Program-made: the position numbers and the translations under genes
Notes under the pieces: generated by a model
What the model was told of the DNA's origin: nothing
What the model saw: only the letters and a program-made list of their open reading frames with translations
Database searches by the model: none
From: Hydrocarboniphaga sp965279055
Lineage (GTDB): Bacteria; Pseudomonadota; Gammaproteobacteria; Nevskiales; Nevskiaceae
DNA: 64,000 bases
Assembly (NCBI RefSeq): GCF_965279055.1
Contig: NZ_OZ257125.1
Span: 3,782,001 to 3,846,000, forward strand
Direction: 5' to 3'
Shown: in pieces, positions 19,646 to 28,774 of the stretch
Layout of the letters: the number at the start of each line of letters is the position of its first letter
How positions within the stretch are numbered: position 1 is the first letter of the stretch

Positions 19646-19951
19646 TCACAGCGCTCCCATCACATCGCCGCGAAAACCGATCACGACACGCGCGCCCGCA
19701 TACGCCACCAGCTTGACCTCGCGGCTCTGCCCCGGCTCGAAGCGGATCGCGGTGCCGGCCGGAATGTCGAGCCGGAAGCCGCGCGCGGCGACGCGATCGA
19801 AGCTCAGGCCGGGATTGACCTCGGCAAAGTGGTAGTGGCTGCCGACCTGCACCGGCCGGTCGCCGGTGTTGGACACGCTCAGGCTCAGCGTCGGCCGATC
19901 TGCGTTCAAGATAATGTCGCCATCCGGCGTCAGGATTTCGCCCGGGATCAT
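19646..19951 (-). CDS. ureB: Urease beta subunit
   Basis: Structural subunit of the (alpha-beta-gamma)3 urease. ATG 19951 is chosen because GGAG stands seven bases upstream, giving 101 residues beginning MIPGEILTPDGDI, the standard UreB opening; a TTG six bases earlier is a possible alternative. The conserved GSHYHFAEVNPGLSFDR and RGFRLDIPAGTAIRFEPGQ segments are present. It follows ureA with a ten-base gap. Confidence 0.96.
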   Translation of the reverse strand: MIPGEILTPDGDIILNADRPTLSLSVSNTGDRPVQVGSHYHFAEVNPGLSFDRVAARGFRLDIPAGTAIRFEPGQSREVKLVAYAGARVVIGFRGDVMGAL

Positions 19952-19961
19952 CTGCAAGCTC

Positions 19962-20264
19962 CTAGCGTATCGGCTGGTGGACGGTCACCAGCTTGGTGCC
20001 GTCGGGAAAAGTGGCTTCGACCTGGATGTCGTGGATCATGTCGGCGATGCCTTCCATGACCTGGTCGCGGCTCAGCACCAGCGCGCCGGCCTGCATCAGG
20101 TCGGCCACCGTGCGGCCGTCGCGCGCGCCTTCGACGACGGTGTCGGTGATCAGCGCGATCGCCTCCGGATAGTTGAGCTTGACGCCGCGCTCGAGGCGGC
20201 GGCGCGCGACGATCGCGGCCATCGCGATCAGCAGCTTGTCTTTTTCACGTGGTGTCAGATTCAC
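19962..20264 (-). CDS. ureA: Urease gamma subunit
   Basis: Small structural subunit of urease. The start is the GTG at 20264, six bases after GGGAG, giving 100 residues beginning with the canonical NLTPREKDKLL; an in-frame upstream extension to 20282 would add non-conserved residues. The conserved GLKLNYPEA-like segment reads GVKLNYPEAIALI and VPEMIHDIQVEATFPDGTKL reads IADMIHDIQVEATFPDGTKL. Full length, uninterrupted. Confidence 0.96.
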   Translation of the reverse strand: MNLTPREKDKLLIAMAAIVARRRLERGVKLNYPEAIALITDTVVEGARDGRTVADLMQAGALVLSRDQVMEGIADMIHDIQVEATFPDGTKLVTVHQPIR

Positions 20265-20302
20265 GAAATCTCCCGACTGCAATCGGCATCATGACTACGG
20301 TT

Positions 20303-21169
20303 TCAGCAATCCCACACCTTCGGCAAGCGCTCCGGCAAACCGGCCGCGAGCGAGCGCAATACACCGGCCGCGACGCGTACCGCCGCGCGCATGTCCGCCG
20401 CATCGGCCGCCAGCACGCGCACGATCAGCACGCCGTCGAACGAGGTCGCAGCGACCTGCGCCGCACTGCCCTGCAGCCGCTCGCGCAGCGGCGACAGCAG
20501 CGCCGGCGCATCCTCGCCGACATACACCAGCGTTGCGCAGGCATGCGCCGTGCCGAAGCCGAAAGGCCGCGCCCGCTGCACGGCGACATCGCCCTGCAGG
20601 CGCAGCGCATCGGCCCAGACCAGGCGCGCATCGCGACGCACTCTCCAGGCGTCGTGAAGCGAGCCCTGCGCGAAGTCCTCGCCCATCGCGGTGCGTCCGA
20701 ACACCAGGCTCTCGACAGCCAGCAGCCGCCCCCGCGGCGCGACGTCGGCAAGCAGGCATCGGCGCAGCTTGCTGCGATCGAACAGGATGGTCTCCTGGGC
20801 CAGCCACTCGGCCCAGGCGCCGTCGCCGACGCGCAGCGCGATGTCGACGCGGGTCGGCTCGTCACCGGGCAGCGCGCGATACAGCTTCTCCGCGGCCTGC
20901 GTGCTCACGGTCAGCCGCGTGCCCTCGCCGGCCTCGACCTCCAGCGCCAGGCGATCACCACCGGTGAGACCGCCGCTGGTGGTCAGCATCACCGCCTGCG
21001 CCGGCTCGCCTGCCTCCACATCCGGGAACAGCACGCGACACGGCGCTCGCTGATACAGGTCGGCGAGCCGGGTCACGCCGGCAGCGTCACAGCGGTAAGC
21101 CAGGCGCGCGGCGCCGTCCACGCGCTGATGCGCGGGCCGCTGGAGGCTCAGGCCTGAAGGCTGGAACAT
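20303..21169 (-). CDS. ureD: Urease accessory protein UreD
   Basis: Scaffold protein that docks on apo-urease and receives nickel through UreF/UreG. From ATG 21169 it has 288 residues; the longer in-frame start at 21268 would translate part of a repeat. Typical segments are LTTSGGLTGGDRLALEVEAG, TQAAEKLYRALPG, WLAQETILFDRSKLRR and VFGRTAMGEDF. It is the first gene of the urease operon, and its 5' region faces the porin and urt genes across a 294-base divergent gap. Confidence 0.94.
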   Translation of the reverse strand: MFQPSGLSLQRPAHQRVDGAARLAYRCDAAGVTRLADLYQRAPCRVLFPDVEAGEPAQAVMLTTSGGLTGGDRLALEVEAGEGTRLTVSTQAAEKLYRALPGDEPTRVDIALRVGDGAWAEWLAQETILFDRSKLRRCLLADVAPRGRLLAVESLVFGRTAMGEDFAQGSLHDAWRVRRDARLVWADALRLQGDVAVQRARPFGFGTAHACATLVYVGEDAPALLSPLRERLQGSAAQVAATSFDGVLIVRVLAADAADMRAAVRVAAGVLRSLAAGLPERLPKVWDC

Positions 21170-21463
21170 CGCGCTGACATGGCGGGGCAAGTCTCCTGGA
21201 GAGCGGCACGCGGCTGCCTCATTCCCACGAAGGCGGGAATCCGGAGGCGGGGCGATGAATGATCGCATCCTCGATGCGAAGCCCGTCTACGTCAAACGCC
21301 CCATACCGGTGGTGGCGGCGCCTTCGTAGCCTGCGGATGCCGGTTGTCCGCGTGTGCTGCACGCGGCACCGCAACAGGGGGCGAGGCTGCAGACAAGGAC
21401 GGCACCGCAATGCGAGTGCCACGCCGCAGTGTCGCGAGAGGTCTTATCGGAACGGGGAAACAC
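21170..21463. promoter_or_regulatory. Divergent intergenic region between ureD and the porin
   Basis: This region must contain the promoters of the urease operon (leftward) and of the porin-urt genes (rightward). It includes half of a family D repeat (CATTCCCACGAAGGCGGGAATCC, about 21218-21240). I searched by eye for a sigma-54 element with correct GG-N10-GC spacing and found none convincing, and I cannot place a -35/-10 pair with confidence. Confidence 0.4.
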
Positions 21464-22540
21464 ATGTCTGACAACAGCACAACGCGTATCGCGGCAAGCG
21501 GCAAATCCACGGCAATGGCGGCGGCACTGCTGCTGATGGCGGCTCCGGCGATGGCGGCCGAAATCACGCTGCCGGCGGTGTCGGTCGGCGCCGGCGCGCG
21601 CACCAGCTTCACCAGCACCGATGTTTCCGGCGGCTCGGCCGGCGACGCCGACGATTTCGCCTTGAACAGCGTGCGTCTGTACCTGAGCGGCTCGGCCACC
21701 GACACGGTCAAGTTCACGTTCAACACCGAATACAGCAGCAGCACCGACAGCGTCATCGTCATGGACGCGATCGCGCGCTTTGAATACTCGCCGGAATTCA
21801 ACGTCTGGGCCGGCCGCTTCCTGCCGCCGTCGGATCGCGCCAACCTCTACGGCCCGTACTACGCCAACCATTGGGGCGTGTACATGGACGGTGTCGAAGA
21901 CGGCTACGCCAACACCGCGGTCGGTCGCGACAACGGCGTCGCCTACTGGGGCGATTTCGGCGGCCTGAAAGTCTCCGCCGGCCTGTTCGACGTACCCGGC
22001 ACCAGCGCCGGCAGCGCCGATGCCAGCAAGGTCATCGTCGCCGGTCGTCTGCAGTACGACTTCTGGGACAAGGAGCCGGGCTACTGGCTCAACAGCACCT
22101 ACTACGGCGAGAAGGATCTGCTCGCGATCGGTGCCGCCGGCCAGAGCGCGGGCGGCGACACCTCCTACAGCTTCGACTTCCTGCTCGAGAAGAAGCTCGG
22201 CGGCGCCGGTGTGTTCACGGTGGAAAGCGAATACGCCAAGTACGACGGCCTCACCGGCAGCGGCCCCGGCCTGAAGAGCGATGGCGCCACGGCGCTGGTC
22301 AGCTACCTGTTCCCGCAGCCGGTCGGCATCGGCAAGATCCAGCTGCTCGGCAAGTACGCCTCCACCAGCTACGACGTGCCCGGCTCCGATCCCAAGCTGA
22401 AAACCGCCGAAGGCAACATCGGCTACATCGTCAAGGACTTCAAGGTCCGCGGCTATCTGTTCTACATCGACCAGAGCTGGGACAACTCGGCTGCGCCCGA
22501 CGTGACCTACGCCGGCGTCGGTCTGCAAGTGCAGATGTAA
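21464..22540 (+). CDS. Outer-membrane porin, probable urea/short-amide channel
   Basis: Exported beta-barrel protein of 358 residues. ATG 21464 (preceded by a GGGGA about six bases away) gives a signal peptide with hydrophobic core AMAAALLLMAAPAMA and cleavage near AMA-AE. The mature part is rich in alternating aromatic/glycine strands: LNSVRLYLSGSATDTVKFTF, FEYSPEFNVWAGRFLPPSD, GYWLNSTYYGEKDLL, ending in an aromatic-poor GLQVQM. A porin placed immediately before urtA, 30 bases upstream, suggests the outer-membrane entry step for urea or short amides; this is inferred from context and resemblance to short-chain amide porins, not from a specific motif. Confidence 0.75.
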   Translation: MSDNSTTRIAASGKSTAMAAALLLMAAPAMAAEITLPAVSVGAGARTSFTSTDVSGGSAGDADDFALNSVRLYLSGSATDTVKFTFNTEYSSSTDSVIVMDAIARFEYSPEFNVWAGRFLPPSDRANLYGPYYANHWGVYMDGVEDGYANTAVGRDNGVAYWGDFGGLKVSAGLFDVPGTSAGSADASKVIVAGRLQYDFWDKEPGYWLNSTYYGEKDLLAIGAAGQSAGGDTSYSFDFLLEKKLGGAGVFTVESEYAKYDGLTGSGPGLKSDGATALVSYLFPQPVGIGKIQLLGKYASTSYDVPGSDPKLKTAEGNIGYIVKDFKVRGYLFYIDQSWDNSAAPDVTYAGVGLQVQM

Positions 22541-22570
22541 AGCACACAACCCTCCATAGAAGGTGATCCA

Positions 22571-23848
22571 ATGAAATTCAATAAATTGTTGATCGCGGCC
22601 GCGCTGGCCGCGTCCAGCTTCGCGGCCAACGCCGCCGACACGATCAAGGTCGGCGTGCTGCACTCGCTGTCCGGCACGATGGCGATCTCCGAGACCACGC
22701 TGAAGGACACCGTCCTGATGATGATCGACGAGCAGAACAAGAAGGGCGGCGTGCTCGGCAAGAAGCTCGAAGCCGTGGTCGTCGACCCGGCGTCGAACTG
22801 GCCGCTGTTCGCCGAAAAGGCCGCCGAACTGCTGGAGAAGGACAAGGTCTCGGTGGTGTTCGGCTGCTGGACCAGCGTGTCGCGCAAGAGCGTGCTGCCG
22901 GTGTTCGAGAAGGACAACGGCCTGCTGTTCTACCCGGTGCAGTTCGAGGGTGAAGAGTCCAGTAAAAATGTCTTTTACACCGGCGCCGCGCCGAACACGC
23001 AGGCAATCCCGGCCGTGGACTACCTGATGAAGGATCTGAAGGTGAAGCGCTGGGTGCTCGCCGGCACCGACTACGTCTACCCGCGCACCACCAACAAGAT
23101 TCTCGAGGCCTATCTGAAGTCCAAGGGCGTCAAGTCCGAAGACATCATGATCAACTACACGCCGTTCGGTCACAGCGACTGGCAGTCGATCGTCAGCGAC
23201 ATCAAGAAGTTCGGCAGCGCCGGCAAGAAGACCGCCGTGGTGTCGACGATCAACGGCGACGCCAACGTGCCGTTCTACAAGGAACTCGGCAACCAGAAGA
23301 TCTCGGCCGAAGACATCCCGGTGGTCGCGTTCTCGGTCGGTGAAGAAGAACTCGCCGGCCTCGACACCAAGCCGCTGGTCGGCCATCTGGCCGCCTGGAA
23401 CTACTTCATGAGCGTCGACACGCCCGAGAACAAGAAGGCGATCGAGACCTGGCACAAGTTCATCAAGAGCGACAAGCGCACCTTCAACGATCCGATGGAA
23501 GCCACGGTGATCGGCTTCAACCTGTGGGTCAAAGCGGTCGAGAAGGCCAAGACCGTCGACGTGACCAAGGTCATCGAAACCCTGCCGGGCCTGGAAGTGC
23601 CGAACCTGACCGGCGGCAGCGCCAAGGTTCTGCCGAACCACTACATCACCAAGCCGGTGTACATCGGCGAAGTGCGCGACGACGCGCAGTTCGACGTGGT
23701 GTGGAAGACCAAGGGCACCGTGCCGGGCGACGCTTGGAGCGACTACCTGCCGGGCAGCAAGGACATGGAGGCCGACTGGGTGACGCTCAAGTGCGGCCAC
23801 TACAACACTGCGACCAAGGCCTGCTCCGCTGAAGAGGCAGCCAAGTAA
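22571..23848 (+). CDS. urtA: Urea ABC transporter substrate-binding protein
   Basis: Periplasmic binding protein of the high-affinity urea importer. The 425-residue sequence starts MKFNKLLIAAALAASSFAANA, a signal peptide cleaved before ADTIKVGVLHSLSGTMAISE. The family signatures are present: VFGCWTSVSRKSVLPVFE, LLFYPVQFEGEESSKNV, GTDYVYPRTTNKI and FGHSDWQSIV. AAGGTG stands as ribosome-binding site. The gene is followed by a family B repeat and an intrinsic terminator before urtB, consistent with excess production of the binding protein relative to the membrane components. Confidence 0.96.
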   Translation: MKFNKLLIAAALAASSFAANAADTIKVGVLHSLSGTMAISETTLKDTVLMMIDEQNKKGGVLGKKLEAVVVDPASNWPLFAEKAAELLEKDKVSVVFGCWTSVSRKSVLPVFEKDNGLLFYPVQFEGEESSKNVFYTGAAPNTQAIPAVDYLMKDLKVKRWVLAGTDYVYPRTTNKILEAYLKSKGVKSEDIMINYTPFGHSDWQSIVSDIKKFGSAGKKTAVVSTINGDANVPFYKELGNQKISAEDIPVVAFSVGEEELAGLDTKPLVGHLAAWNYFMSVDTPENKKAIETWHKFIKSDKRTFNDPMEATVIGFNLWVKAVEKAKTVDVTKVIETLPGLEVPNLTGGSAKVLPNHYITKPVYIGEVRDDAQFDVVWKTKGTVPGDAWSDYLPGSKDMEADWVTLKCGHYNTATKACSAEEAAK

Positions 23849-23889
23849 TCGAAGCTTGCAACAGCCCGAACCCATCCCCCATCAATCTC

Positions 23890-23984
23890 CGTTCATCCCG
23901 AGTAGACCACGCAGTGGTCGTATCGAGGGACGCATCGTGCTCAAGTCCCTCGATACGCGCCTTCGGCGCTACTCGCGAGGAACG
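23890..23984. repeat. Family B repeat after urtA
   Basis: A complete two-block copy: CGTTCATCCCGAGTAG...GTATCGAGGGACG followed by TCCCTCGATACGC...CTACTCGCGAGGAACG. Confidence 0.8.
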
Positions 23985-24043
23985 GGGATCGTCGCGGAGC
24001 GTCGGGCTGTTTCGATCCTCTCCTGTGGTGAGTGAGAGCCCTG

Positions 24044-24078
24044 CCCCGGATGGCCAAACACCATCCGGGGCGATTTTT
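24044..24078 (+). terminator. Intrinsic terminator / attenuator between urtA and urtB
   Basis: A perfect ten-base stem (CCCCGGATGG / CCATCCGGGG), a seven-base loop and a following CGATTTTT run. It lies 27 bases upstream of the urtB start, so transcription of urtBCDE must pass it by readthrough or begin beyond it. Confidence 0.85.
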
Positions 24079-24104
24079 GGCTTTACTGTTGCATTGATCA
24101 TCCA

Positions 24105-25799
24105 GTGAAAATCCAACGCTCCATCTGGAAACCTCTGACGCTCGCCCTGTTGCTCGGCGCCGCCGCTCCGCTGCATGCGGAAGACGCACCGACTACAGCA
24201 GCGCCCGCAGAGACCAACGAATCCGCCCCCGCCGAAGCGGCCGTCGCAGCACCGCAGGGCTTCGCCGCCCTGGTCGCCGCACTGCCCGAAGCGAGCTACT
24301 CCGACAAGGCCGATCTGGTGCAACAGATCGCCGCCAGCGGCGATCCCGCTGCGGCCGGTGTGCTGCGCGCGATGCTGGAAAACCGGCTGTTCGCCGGGAC
24401 CGACGGTCAGGTGCTGATCTCCGCCAGCGAAGGCGAAGCCAGCTCCTTGAGCGATGCGGTCAGCGGCCAGGCAGTAGCAGCACCCGCCGACGAGCCGAAG
24501 AAGGTCGGCACCAACAATTCACTGCGCAAGACGCTGAAAGCGGCGATCGCGCAGCTCAACCTCGCCGACAAGGACCCGGCCGTGCGCCTGGCCGCGGTGC
24601 GCGAGATGATGCGCAGCGTCGACGAGGCCTCCACCGCCGCGCTGCGTGCGCATCGCGAATCCGAGAGTGACGCCAAGGTGCAAAGCGCGATCGACATCGG
24701 CCTGGCGCTGGCCGATCTGGCCAGCAGCGAAGCCGATGTGCGGCTCGCCGCCGTGCAGCACCTGCAGGGCGACATTTCCAGCGACGTCTACAACGCGCTG
24801 CTGCCGCTGACGCAGAAAGCCGAGGACGGCAGCGACAACGAGCCGGATGCGCGCGTGCGCTCGGCGGCGCAGATGGCGGTACGCGGCATCGAGGGCAAGC
24901 GCCAGATCTACAGCCGCATCGAGACGCTGTTCTTCGGCCTGTCGCTGGGCTCGGTGCTGGTGCTGGCGGCGATCGGCCTGGCGATCACCTTCGGCGTGAT
25001 GGGCGTGATCAACATGGCCCACGGCGAGCTGATCATGCTCGGTGCCTACACCGCTTACGTGATGCAGCAGCTGATGCCGCAGCACATCGCGCTGGCGACG
25101 ATGCTGTCGATTCCCGCTGCGTTCTGCGTCTCCGGGCTGATGGGCGTGGTGATCGAGCGCGGCATCGTGCGCTTTCTGTACGGCCGGCCGCTGGAGACGC
25201 TGCTGGCGACGTTCGGCCTGTCGCTGATCCTGCAGCAGCTGGTGCGCAGCATCTTCTCGCCGTTGAATCGCAGCGTGCAGACGCCGGAATTCATGAGCGG
25301 CTCGCTGACCCTCAACGACGCGCTGTCGCTGACCTACAACCGGCTGTACATCGTTATCTTCATGTTCATCGTGTTCCTGGCGCTGCTGACCATCCTCAAA
25401 CGCACCTCGCTGGGCCTGAAGGTGCGTGCGGTGTCGCAGAACCGCGCGATGGCACGCGCGATGGGCGTGCGCACCGAATGGGTCGACGCGGCCACCTTCG
25501 GCCTGGGCTCGGGCATCGCCGGCGTCGCCGGCGTGGCGCTGAGCCAGCTGACCAATGTCGGCCCGAATCTCGGACAAAGCTACATCATCGATTCGTTCAT
25601 GGTCGTGGTGTTCGGCGGCGTCGGCAGCCTCTGGGGCACCTTGATCAGCGGCATGTCGCTGGGCGTGGTCAACAAGCTGCTCGAGCCCTATGCCGGCGCG
25701 GTGATGGCGAAAATTCTGGTACTGGTGTTCCTGATCATGTTCATCCAGAAACGGCCGCGCGGATTGTTCCCGCAGAAAGGCCGGGCGGCGGAGGGCTGA
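24105..25799 (+). CDS. urtB: Urea ABC transporter permease UrtB
   Basis: Inner-membrane permease of the urea transporter. GTG 24105 begins a 564-residue protein without a clear ribosome-binding site. A signal-like segment (LTLALLLGAAAPLHA) leads to an Ala-rich periplasmic helical region (about 30-265) that is usual in UrtB, followed by about eight membrane helices of the branched-chain permease family: FGLSLGSVLVLAAIGLAITF, GVMGVINMAHGELIMLGAYT, and RAVSQNRAMARAMGVRTEWV as the EAA-like cytoplasmic loop that contacts the ATPase. The C-terminus ends RPRGLFPQKGRAAEG, and a strong GGAGGG within it serves the next start. Confidence 0.93.
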   Translation: MKIQRSIWKPLTLALLLGAAAPLHAEDAPTTAAPAETNESAPAEAAVAAPQGFAALVAALPEASYSDKADLVQQIAASGDPAAAGVLRAMLENRLFAGTDGQVLISASEGEASSLSDAVSGQAVAAPADEPKKVGTNNSLRKTLKAAIAQLNLADKDPAVRLAAVREMMRSVDEASTAALRAHRESESDAKVQSAIDIGLALADLASSEADVRLAAVQHLQGDISSDVYNALLPLTQKAEDGSDNEPDARVRSAAQMAVRGIEGKRQIYSRIETLFFGLSLGSVLVLAAIGLAITFGVMGVINMAHGELIMLGAYTAYVMQQLMPQHIALATMLSIPAAFCVSGLMGVVIERGIVRFLYGRPLETLLATFGLSLILQQLVRSIFSPLNRSVQTPEFMSGSLTLNDALSLTYNRLYIVIFMFIVFLALLTILKRTSLGLKVRAVSQNRAMARAMGVRTEWVDAATFGLGSGIAGVAGVALSQLTNVGPNLGQSYIIDSFMVVVFGGVGSLWGTLISGMSLGVVNKLLEPYAGAVMAKILVLVFLIMFIQKRPRGLFPQKGRAAEG

Positions 25800-25801
25800 T
25801 C

Positions 25802-25957
25802 ATGATCCGTAAACTCCTGCTGCTTTTCCCTTCTCCCTGCGGGAGAAGGTGCCCCGAAGGGGCGGATGAGGGCGTCGCAGCACACGCGCACTTCAAGGCC
25901 CTCACCCCTGCCCCTCTCCCGGAGGGAGAGGGGATGCGAAGCGGAGCCGCGTCATGA
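25802..25957 (+). CDS. 51-aa leader peptide translated from a repeat, coupled to urtC
   Basis: ATG 25802 has the best ribosome-binding site at this junction (GGAGGG, about six bases away), two bases past the urtB stop. Its product begins MIRKLLLLF, closely matching the MIRRLLLS that opens urtC, but then reads through the inserted family C repeat (SPCGRRCPEGADEG ... LTPAPLPEGEG) and stops at a TGA overlapping the urtC ATG (ATGA). I read it as the original urtC start displaced by the repeat, now acting as a translated leader. A peptide function is not implied. Confidence 0.5.
   Translation: MIRKLLLLFPSPCGRRCPEGADEGVAAHAHFKALTPAPLPEGEGMRSGAAS
25828..25933. repeat. Family C repeat inserted at the urtB-urtC junction
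   Basis: Two stems, CCCTTCTCCCTGCGGGAGAAG and GCCCCTCTCCCGGAGGGAG..., with the usual spacer including AAGGCCCTCACCCC. It makes a 154-base gap in what is otherwise an overlapping operon. Confidence 0.85.
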
Positions 25958-27044
25958 TTCGTCGTCTGTTGTTAAGCGACCGCGGCAGCCAACTGTTCTT
26001 CGCCGCTCTGCTGCTGATCGCGGTGCTGATCCCGCTGCTGAACCTGGCGGTCGCGGAAGGCTCGGCGCTGCACGTGCCCGGCTACACCGTGACCCTGATC
26101 GGCAAGTACATGTGCTACGCGCTGCTGGCGATCGCGGTCGATCTGATCTGGGGTTACTGCGGCATCCTCAGCCTGGGCCACACCGCGTTCTTCTCGCTCG
26201 GCGGCTACGCGATGGGCATGTACCTGATGCGCCAGATCGGCACGCGCGGCGTCTATGCCGACCCGGTGCTGCCCGACTTCATGGTGTTCCTGAACTGGAA
26301 GGAACTGCCCTGGTTCTGGCATGGCATGGATCACTTCGGCATCGCGATGCTGATGGTGGTGCTGGCGCCCGGCCTGCTCGCCTTCCTGTTCGGCTGGTTC
26401 GCGTTCCGCTCGCGGGTCACCGGCGTCTACCTGTCGATCATCACGCAGGCGCTGACCTACGCGCTGCTGCTGGCGTTTTTCCGCAACGAAATGGGCTTCG
26501 GCGGCAACAACGGCCTGACCGATTTCAAGGACATTCTCGGCTTCGACCTGCAATCGCCGAACACGCGCATCGGCCTGTTCCTGATGACCGCTTTGATGCT
26601 GGCGATCGGTTACGCGCTGTGCCGGACCATCATCGGCTCGCGCCTGGGCCGTGTCGTCGAGGCCGTGCGCGACGCCGAAAGCCGTACGCGATTCATCGGC
26701 TACAAGGTCGAGAACGTGAAGCTGTGGTTGTGGACCTTCTCGGCGATTCTCGCCGGCATCGCCGGCGCGCTGTACGTGCCGCAGGTGGGCATCATCAATC
26801 CGGGCGAATTCGCGCCGATCAATTCGATCGAGGTCGTGGTCTGGGTTGCGGTCGGCGGCCGCGGCACGCTCTACGGCGCGGCGCTCGGCGCGTTCATCGT
26901 CAACTACGCCAAGACCTATTTCACCGCAGCGCTGCCGGAAGTCTGGCTGTATGCGCTCGGCGCGCTGTTCGTCGGCGTCACGCTGTTCCTGCCGCAGGGC
27001 ATCGTCGGCCTGATCTCCAGGCTTGCGACCAAGAGGAAAGCCTC

Positions 27045-27048
<4 letters not shown>
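25954..27048 (+). CDS. urtC: Urea ABC transporter permease UrtC
   Basis: Second membrane subunit of the urea importer, 364 residues. It contains about nine membrane helices and the branched-chain permease signatures WGYCGILSLGHTAFFSLGGY, FRSRVTGVYLSIITQALTYA and an EAA-like loop AVRDAESRTRFIGYKVENVK. A GGAG stands seven bases before ATG 25954. Its start overlaps the stop of the leader peptide and its stop overlaps the urtD start, both as ATGA. Confidence 0.95.
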
Positions 27049-27845
<797 letters not shown>

Positions 27846-27848
27846 GCG

Positions 27849-28547
27849 ATGCTCTCGATCAAAGGCCTCAACCAGTTCTACGGCGGCAGTCACACGCTGT
27901 GGGACATCGACATGGAAATCGCGACCGGCTCGCGCACCTGCCTGATGGGCCGCAACGGCATGGGCAAGACCACGCTGTTGCGCTCGGTGATGGGGCTCGT
28001 GCCGGCAAGCTCCGGCGAGATCACGTTCGACGGCGGCAAGGATTTGCGCAAGGTTTCTGCCGACACGCGCGCCAGTCTCGGCATCGGCTTCGTGCCGCAA
28101 GGCCGCGAAATTTTCAGCCAGCTGTCGGTCGAAGAAAACCTGCGCATGGGCCTGATCGCCAAGCGCGAGCGTCCGGCCGACGCGCTGGAGCGTGTCTACA
28201 CGCAGTTCCCGGTGTTGAAGCAGATGCTGCGCCGCCGTGGCGGCGATCTGTCCGGCGGTCAGCAGCAACAGCTGGCGATCGGCCGTGCGCTGCTGCTGCA
28301 GCCTAAACTGCTGATCCTGGACGAGCCCTGTGAAGGCATTCAGCCGAACATCGTCCACGAAATCGGCGACCTGCTGATCCGGCTCAATGCAGAGACCGGG
28401 CTGACGGTGCTGATCGTCGAACAGAAGCTGCCGTTTGCGCGCCGCGTTGCCAGCGATTTCCGCATTCTCGACAAGGGCCGCGCGGTGGCTGGCGGCGCGA
28501 TCGGTGAGCTGACCGACGAGATGGTCAAGCATCATCTGACGGTTTGA
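27849..28547 (+). CDS. urtE: Urea ABC transporter ATPase UrtE
   Basis: Partner ATPase of UrtD. In 232 residues it shows Walker A (GRNGMGKTTLLRSVMG), Q-loop GFVPQGREIF, signature LSGGQQQQLAIGRAL and Walker B (LLILDEPCEGI). It follows urtD after three bases and is the last urt gene; three different palindromic repeats lie just beyond it. Confidence 0.96.
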   Translation: MLSIKGLNQFYGGSHTLWDIDMEIATGSRTCLMGRNGMGKTTLLRSVMGLVPASSGEITFDGGKDLRKVSADTRASLGIGFVPQGREIFSQLSVEENLRMGLIAKRERPADALERVYTQFPVLKQMLRRRGGDLSGGQQQQLAIGRALLLQPKLLILDEPCEGIQPNIVHEIGDLLIRLNAETGLTVLIVEQKLPFARRVASDFRILDKGRAVAGGAIGELTDEMVKHHLTV

Positions 28548-28578
28548 TGTTTCAGGTTTTCGAAGCCATGACCACACT

Positions 28579-28620
28579 CGGTTCCTCCCGATCACGACGT
28601 GGCCTACTCGGCAGGAACCG
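28579..28620. repeat. Degenerate family B palindrome
   Basis: CGGTTCCTCCCG...CTACTCGGCAGGAACCG with arm mismatches. Confidence 0.55.
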
Positions 28621-28634
28621 GATCCGGCTTGTTC

Positions 28635-28715
28635 GTCATTCCCGCGAAGGCGGGAATCCAGTGATGGCGCGGCGCACACTGGCAAGAACTGGATTCCCGC
28701 TTTCGCGGGAATGAC
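28635..28715. repeat. Family D inverted repeat
   Basis: Arms GTCATTCCCGCGAAGGCGGG and CCCGCTTTCGCGGGAATGAC bracket about 40 bases. This is a widespread proteobacterial repeat type. A half copy lies near 21218. Confidence 0.8.
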
Positions 28716-28722
28716 AAGCTAA

Positions 28723-28774
28723 GGAACCTCTGATCAAGTCCTGCACGGGCGCGCAGGACTGGATTAGAGGTTCC
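28723..28774. repeat. Hairpin repeat abutting the GntR gene stop
   Basis: Outer arms GGAACCTCTGATC...TAGAGGTTCC and inner arms AAGTCCTGC...GCAGGACT make one long hairpin directly next to the regulator's stop codon (28775). Mobile-element end or terminator; it lacks a T-run. Confidence 0.65.

Noticed and set aside
21170..21463. Sigma-54 (NtrC-type) promoter upstream of the porin or ureD
   Set aside because: The nearest GGCAC...TGC match (about 21410) has nine rather than ten bases between GG and GC and no supporting enhancer sites.
25478..25957. 159-codon plus-strand ORF across the end of urtB
   Set aside because: Its first two thirds are an out-of-frame reading of urtB; only the last 51 codons from 25802 have a credible start, and these are listed as the leader peptide.
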